Assembly: GCA_949752735.1 (NCBI GenBank)
Contig: OX457039.1
Coordinates: 50,908,806 to 50,972,805 of the forward strand
Source of the DNA: Lumbricus terrestris
Taxonomy: Eukaryota > Annelida > Clitellata > Crassiclitellata > Lumbricidae
Direction: 5' to 3'
Length of the DNA: 64,000 nucleotides
The stretch's first letter is position 1. Every line of letters starts with the position of its first letter. Below the pieces are notes generated by a model. That model did no database searches, was not told where the DNA came from, and saw only the letters and a list, made by a program, of their open reading frames with translations. The translations under genes and the position numbers were made by a program. Of the stretch, positions 58,688 to 64,000 are shown piece after piece.

Positions 58688-59513
58688 ACCCGCATTGGGG
58701 AACGGACATTAGCCACCCCCGGACAAAGCTCCCCCAGGACAAAAGCAACTCCGGACATTAGCTCCCCGAACATTAGCCCCCACCCGAGGTAGAACATTAG
58801 CCCCCAGTCTATGATATCATTACCTAAAATTGAGGCACAAAATGTAACAATAGGCCTAAGTTAACCTGGCCTACATTTCGCATTAGTTAAACATTGTAAG
58901 AATATGCTAAGTTAATTGAAGGTTTTATGTGCATATTATAAAACATTAAATTTTAAAGACATTAATTGTAGAACGACGCGAACAACTCATTGTGTAAAGT
59001 ATCTCGTAAATGTAAAAAATTATAAATCCAAAGTTTGTGAAATCTAGATAAAAGTGTAATGCATAACTGACTTTAACAAACCTTCGTTGTAGCCAAAACT
59101 GATTCCCTTTAGTTCATTTCTCTGATGTATTGAATCTAATTTTGAATTGAAACGACGCTAATAAGTCTACGAAGCTCAGACTGATGTTAACAAACCTTCA
59201 TTGTAGGACACCAAACAAATAGACTGTAGTCTATAGGCTCTATACGATTCCCATTCGTTCATTTCAAATCTAAGTCTATAAGTTTAGACCTACTGACACA
59301 ATTAGAACCTAATTGACACTAAGAACTTTCATTTGCATGTGAATGCCAGTCATCAGTTACGGTACTATTCTATGATTTGCACATGGGGGGGGGAGGTTGT
59401 CCGTGAGGCTAATGTCCTACGCAAAATGGGGGGGGGGGGGGGGCTTTGTTCTGGGGCTAATGTCCGAAGGGGCTTTTATCCAGGGGGGCTAATGTCCTAC
59501 ATCCGACAGCATT
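58688..59513. mobile_element. Foldback element with GGACATTAGC/C-run words
   Basis: The left end GGGGAACGGACATTAGCC (58697) and the right end (reverse complement) GGATGTAGGACATTAGCCCC (ending 59504) match the termini of the intronic element at 22966-23514, but AGC replaces TTC in the repeated words. Flanks ACCCGCATT and GACAGCATT share 6 of 9 bases. The body has no coding capacity. Confidence 0.65.
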
Positions 59514-59599
59514 AATAAGTTGACACAGCGAACAAGACCAGGACAATAATTAAGCTTTATAAACTACACAAAGAAACAGACTAATTGCACAGAGGAGGA

Positions 59600-59697
59600 A
59601 TTTTGTCAGAGGGGATAATGTCCTACGCAAAATCGGGAGGGATTTTGTCCGGGGGCTCTTGTCCGGGGATAATACCCGGGGGGATAATGTCCTACAA
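59600..59697. mobile_element. Solo end of a related foldback element
   Basis: Reverse complement reads GATTGTAGGACATTATCCCC, then CGGGTATTATCCCC and a GGACAAAATCCC-type word. It is a third variant (TATC) of the same terminus, in the same orientation as the end at 59504, with no partner seen. Confidence 0.55.
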
Positions 59698-59699
59698 TC

Positions 59700-60200
59700 G
59701 TAATACACGTATAATTACAATTATGCCTATTTGTTCATGAATGCAGCGCTTTATCATCGTACTCCTTCGTTGTATAGACTATAGAGGGCACCAGATGACC
59801 GAAGACGATCAGACTTTGACGAGACAATGAATGAGAGGTGATGAAAATGATGAAGATAGCAGAGCGAATGGAAACATAGAATATTATAGTCAAATGATAT
59901 ATATTGCAATGTAATGCGTACAACTATATGCATGAGACAGTTTGCAGAAGCCATATTAGTGAAGGCAATGCAATGCGATTTCTGCTGAGGCAATTCCAAT
60001 TCAATGGCTTATAATTATGTAGGGCAACGGAAGACGTCACTTTCTTTTCTGTGGCAAGCAGTACAACTTTAAACAACATTCCATCGATGATGAAAAGCTT
60101 ACTATAGACAACGGACCAGAACATCGGCTGGTAAAGTCTCAATAGTATTCAGAGTCCTTTCTTTTAAAACAGCCCAATAAAACTTCTCCCAAGAGGCGAC
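59700..60200. other. Region with no recognised feature
   Basis: No repeat or gene structure found. Confidence 0.5.
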
Positions 60201-60357
60201 GAACAATGCAATCTGTTACAAAATATGCCACAGTTGACACGCAAACATTGCATCATTCATCCGTCGATCCGTCTATCCCTTCATTCGTCATTCTATCTCT
60301 CTCTATTTGTCAGTTATTCCGTGTATCGGCTTCACTACTCAAGCATTCACGAACTCG

Positions 60358-60456
60358 TTTATTCATTCATTCATTCATTCGTTCGTTCGCTCGCTCGCTC
60401 GCTCGCTCGCTCGTTCGTTCGTTCGTTCGTTCGTTCATTCATTCATTCATTCATGT
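60358..60456. repeat. (ATTC)n/(GCTC)n/(GTTC)n tetranucleotide run
   Basis: ATTC, then GTTC/GCTC, GTTC and ATTC blocks arranged almost symmetrically. Confidence 0.92.
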
Positions 60457-60829
60457 GTTCATCCATTATCCATAAAAATGTGCGGCAATAAAAACGTGTA
60501 CAGGCAGTACAGCTGTGTATACGTTCCATGTATACACTTATAAAAAGAATTGCCTGTACGTCCTTACCTTTCCAGTCTGTGCTGGTCTAACAAGTGGCAG
60601 TACGGCGTGTTCAAATTTGAAAATAAGTGCATGAATGCCGTTCACGACCGTCAGTTCACACGCTAAGCCCTGGATGTATTGCGCCAATTAAGGTATACTT
60701 GCGCTTTCGACTGAGGAACCTCGATCTCTTTCTGCCATTCGCTAAGCGTCCTCTACCCTCGTTTCTGCCATTTTTCTACTTGACCCGGACTGAGCCAACC
60801 CGACCCTGCGTCTCCGTCTCAGCCATTAC

Positions 60830-61160
60830 CCCTTGAGCCGTCGCTTCCAACACCCAGCATGCAGAGACTACTCCGGCAGACGGAAGGAAAACAGCCGTCC
60901 GTCTCTAATACATGCAGCCGTCTCTATGGCTTACCCACCCGCACTCATACACACACGCCGGCCACCGCCGCCCCAGCCACCGCCGCCGCCGCCGCTGTCA
61001 AGTTTGCGTCGCAGTGCAGCTGTGCGAAGAGCGCATGCGTGTGACGAGAGCATGCGCAGGCAGCGGAATAGAAACGGTTAAAAATAGCCGCACCATGCAC
61101 CGCAACTGCTGCACGTCTTTGTCCGTCCGCCCGCCCGCCCGTCCGTCCGTCCGTCCGTTC
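60830..61160. other. GC-rich patch, no gene assigned
   Basis: CCGCCG and CCGTCCGTCC runs in otherwise unique sequence. It could be a CpG island, but no exon with recognisable protein or splice sites is seen. Confidence 0.3.
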
Positions 61161-61164
61161 GACC

Positions 61165-63353
61165 AATGTAATGTAATGTAAATCTTCGAGAATTTCTCAG
61201 CGCCCACAAAAGCCACGTCAGGGAGACCAGCTTATTCACCGGCGCTATATCAAATCAAGTCCGCAATAGCCAGAGCTGCCGTTTTCGTTCCGGTGCCAGG
61301 TCAAAATCCGGGGAGGTCAAGCCGAGGAGACAGCGTGGTGCTACGGTGGTTGTCGGTGATGGTGGTGGTTGGGTGATGGAACTTGATTGGGATCTGGATA
61401 GGATAGGTTGAAGAGTTCGGTTTTCAGTCGTGAATGGAATGCAGCAGAGGAGAGTGCAAGCGGAGGAGAGGTTGAATTTGGAGGTGAGACTGCAGGAGAG
61501 ATAGGAGGGTGAGCGAATAGGCGGAGGTATGTTGGGAGTCCGTTCCAAAGAGCTGGTGCAGCATAGACTAAGGAGCGGTCGCAGAATTTCAGAGAGGATG
61601 ATACTGGAGGCCGAGAGAGAGAAAGATATGATGATGAGCGCGTAGACCTGTGCGGTTGGATGGTGATTAGTTGACGAATGTAGGAGGGCTGAGAGGTTTG
61701 AAGAGCGTTGTAGGTTAGAGAAACAATTTTGTAATGGATGCGCTGAGAAACTTTTAGCCAATGAAGAGACTTGAGAACAGGGGTTATGTGGTGATGTTTG
61801 GGAGTCTTAGTGACTGCGCGGGCAAGAGCATTCTGGATAGTTTGCAGGCGTTTAATTTGAAAAGAATCTATTTCATGGAAGAGCGAATTGCAGTAGTCGA
61901 GTTTGGAATGAACTATTGAGGTGGCTATTGTGCAGGCGGTCTTGTAATTTAGAATTGGACGCAATCGACGGAGGTCGCGGATGTGCATATAGCAGGTGCG
62001 GGATAGCTGGGTGATGTGGTCAGAAAAAGTAAGGTTTTTGTCAAAAATGACCCCGAGATTGCGGACAGGAGAAGAGTATGGCGTAGGAAGAGTTGGGTCT
62101 GTTTGAGGAAAGTCAGAAGGATAGTCTAGTTTGTTTAATTGCTCGCGTAGGCCAATGATGAGAAATTCTGTTTTTGAGGGGTTGAGGCAGAGCAGATTAG
62201 CGGTCATCCAGGCTGAAATCTGAGTGATGGTGTTACGTAGCTGATTTAGTGCGTCTGAGAAGGAGCGAGGGGAGAAAGATAGGAATAATTGAGTGTCGTC
62301 GGCATAGAGGTGATGTTCAGCAGAGGATGATGAAATGAGTTTGCTGAGTGGGGAGGTATAGAGAATGAACAGGAGAGGACCAAGGACTGAACCTTGAGGG
62401 ACACCACAGGTGAGGATTTGTTGATTAGATGAGTGACCAGAAGCGCTAACGATGAAAGAGCGTGAGGAAAGGTATGATTTGATCCATGAGAGGGCAGTGC
62501 CAGAGATTCCAAAGACAGAGGAGAGGCGATTGAGAAGAATAGCATGGTCTATTGTGTCAAAGGCTGCAGAGATGTCTAAGAGGCACAGACAAGAGACTTG
62601 TTGACGGCCTATCGCCATCACAAGTTTGTTGTAGAGCGAGGCCAGGAGTGTTTCGGTAGAGTGATGCTTAGTGTAGGCAGACTGGTTTGGGTTTAGAAGA
62701 TTGTTGGAGATGAGGTAACTGTTGAGACGAGAGAGGACAATCCGTTCGGAGAGTTTGGATAAGAATGACAGATTTGAGATTGGACGGTAGTTGGATAGGA
62801 GTTCTTTGTCCAGAGATGGTTTTTTGAGAAGTGGTTTAACAACTGAGTCTTTGAAAAGCGTAGGGAAGGTACCGGTTGAGAATGACAGATTTATGAGCTT
62901 GGTTATCGTGGGAGCAAGAAGGACTACACAGTCTTTAAGCAAAGAGGTTGGGATTGGGTCAAGGTCGCATTGCTTGTTTTGAGAGGCATGAATGAGGGTG
63001 ATAATTTCTGCTTCAGTAGCAGGCTCGAAGAGGTTGAAAGATATTGTAGGTGGCAAAGTTGCGTCTGAATAGGAAGAGTCGGTTTGCGTGCTGGTAGATT
63101 TCGATAAGAGAGTCTGTAGTGAGAGACGAAGGGTGGAAACTTTGTCAGTGAAAAAGGATGCGAAAGAGTCAGCAATGGACGCAGATGGGATTGAGTTCGG
63201 AAGGGGGTGAGAGGAGCCGCGGTGAAGAAGATTGTTTACAGTTTTCCAGAGATTTCGAGGGTTGGATGAATTTGAATGAACAAGAGATGACAGGTAGCGT
63301 TTTTTGGCTGAAAGAAGTTGACTGTGGTATCTATTTGTCAAGGTTTTGAGTTT
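61165..63353 (-). mobile_element. 5'-truncated L2/CR1-type LINE
   Basis: The element reads leftward: an RT-coding frame, a short 3' UTR (61186-61340) with TTGATATAGCGCC, and a tail of three ACATT pentamers (61165-61179). Short tandem tails rather than poly(A) are usual for CR1/L2 elements. The endonuclease and any ORF1 are missing because the 5' end is cut at about 63353. No target-site duplication was found. Confidence 0.85.
61341..63341 (-). CDS. LINE reverse transcriptase (partial, 5' truncated)
   Basis: 666 residues without a stop. From the N-terminus: the linker after the lost endonuclease (RYHSQLLSAKKRYLSS); RT motifs CDLDPIPTSLLK, NYRPISNLSFLSKLSER, LLDISAAFDTIDHAIL (about 255-270), CGVPQGSVLGPLLFILY, HHLYADDTQLFLSF (YADD about 345-348) and NPSKTEFLIIG; and a C-terminal PALWNGLP. 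The wording and YADD box place it in the L2/CR1 group. The apparent first codon is TTG; an in-frame TAA lies at 63360-63362, so there is no true start. The frame is intact, so the insertion is fairly recent. Confidence 0.9.
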   Translation of the reverse strand: MTNRYHSQLLSAKKRYLSSLVHSNSSNPRNLWKTVNNLLHRGSSHPLPNSIPSASIADSFASFFTDKVSTLRLSLQTLLSKSTSTQTDSSYSDATLPPTISFNLFEPATEAEIITLIHASQNKQCDLDPIPTSLLKDCVVLLAPTITKLINLSFSTGTFPTLFKDSVVKPLLKKPSLDKELLSNYRPISNLSFLSKLSERIVLSRLNSYLISNNLLNPNQSAYTKHHSTETLLASLYNKLVMAIGRQQVSCLCLLDISAAFDTIDHAILLNRLSSVFGISGTALSWIKSYLSSRSFIVSASGHSSNQQILTCGVPQGSVLGPLLFILYTSPLSKLISSSSAEHHLYADDTQLFLSFSPRSFSDALNQLRNTITQISAWMTANLLCLNPSKTEFLIIGLREQLNKLDYPSDFPQTDPTLPTPYSSPVRNLGVIFDKNLTFSDHITQLSRTCYMHIRDLRRLRPILNYKTACTIATSIVHSKLDYCNSLFHEIDSFQIKRLQTIQNALARAVTKTPKHHHITPVLKSLHWLKVSQRIHYKIVSLTYNALQTSQPSYIRQLITIQPHRSTRSSSYLSLSRPPVSSSLKFCDRSLVYAAPALWNGLPTYLRLFAHPPISPAVSPPNSTSPPLALSSAAFHSRLKTELFNLSYPDPNQVPSPNHHHHRQPP

Positions 63354-63395
63354 GTTTGTTTAATTGCTCGCGTAGGCCAATGATGAGAAATTCTG
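63354..63395 (-). repeat. Stray 42-bp copy of LINE RT sequence
   Basis: Identical to 62130-62171, which encodes EFLIIGLREQLNK within the LINE. It is joined directly to the truncated 5' end of the same element, in the same orientation but out of frame. Confidence 0.9.
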
Positions 63396-64000
63396 AACAA
63401 GTGATGTATGCAAGCGCTGACCTCCGTCCGTCCATATCTACTTCGTCCTTTGCAAGATCAGCCTATACTATGCTATATATGCAGAAAGGCTGGCAGTTTT
63501 TCGATAACGTGTTGAGCCGTAGAGCGACCGCCCTGCGGCTAGACACGCATCGTGCTACCTGGCGTCTGAAGTCCTTGGTTCGGCCAATTATATTTCGTAG
63601 ATCGGAAAAAACTCGCTGCGCGCATCAATGATATGTTACGTTCACCTTGGAATAAACGACCCACCAATTAAAACGTTCGTTTAAAAAGATTTCTAATATG
63701 TATGGATTCTTTTCGTATCGTAATCGTAACCAAATAGATCTATTCGAGTTTCATACAAAGCAGAAATGTCAATGCGCGGGAACCACCTTATTCGCAGGCG
63801 CTCAGTCAAAACAAAATCGATAGGCATGTATGATTCAACCAATCGATGAAAATGATTTATTTTGCAAAAATATCAAAGAAATCAGGATTGCATACCATTG
63901 CAAATCGGCTACAACAAGGAAGCGCTATTAAGGTATAAAGAACACGGCTAATTACGGACACCAAAATAAATATCATAAGTGAAATCGATTAAATATCTCG
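63396..64000. other. Region with no recognised gene
   Basis: Unique-looking sequence with no repeat or coding structure that I can support. Confidence 0.5.

Overview
This is a 64 kb piece of animal nuclear DNA. It has spliced genes with canonical GT/AG signals, dense microsatellites, many non-autonomous DNA transposons, a Gypsy-type LTR element and a LINE. The one host gene I can name is a BCOR/BCORL1-type Polycomb corepressor on the minus strand. The LTR element has the swapped pol order known from deuterostome GMR1 elements. Together these suggest an invertebrate deuterostome, possibly an echinoderm. That placement is inference and the species is not identified.

Layout. 1-20.8 kb is gene-poor: MITEs (several hAT-type with 8-bp target-site duplications), a 20-bp minisatellite, long CA/CT/CAT microsatellites and a 779-bp near-perfect palindromic element. 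20.8-37.3 kb holds the BCOR-like gene, read right to left: a CpG-rich 5' region, a 5.2-kb coding exon, a possible serine-rich exon, two further exons and an ankyrin exon, with a C-run-rich foldback transposon in one intron. 37.9-43.2 kb has two inverted Helitron-type ends, two hAT-type elements, a Helitron-type end and a polypurine tract. 44.4-52.9 kb is a 30-bp satellite array split by a complete 7.4-kb GMR1-like retrotransposon with LTRs that differ by eye only in a CT run, and with a 5-bp target-site duplication. 53-60.5 kb has microsatellites, a G-rich Helitron-like element and a second foldback element. 61.2-63.4 kb is a 5'-truncated L2/CR1-type LINE.

How the parts work together. The BCOR-like protein would act in the nucleus: two PLDL[S/T] motifs could recruit CtBP, and the ankyrin block resembles the part that precedes the PCGF1-binding PUFD domain in vertebrate BCOR. 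No PUFD exon was found in the 20.8 kb downstream. The other coding sequences belong to mobile elements. Most remaining open frames lie in simple repeats and are not genes.
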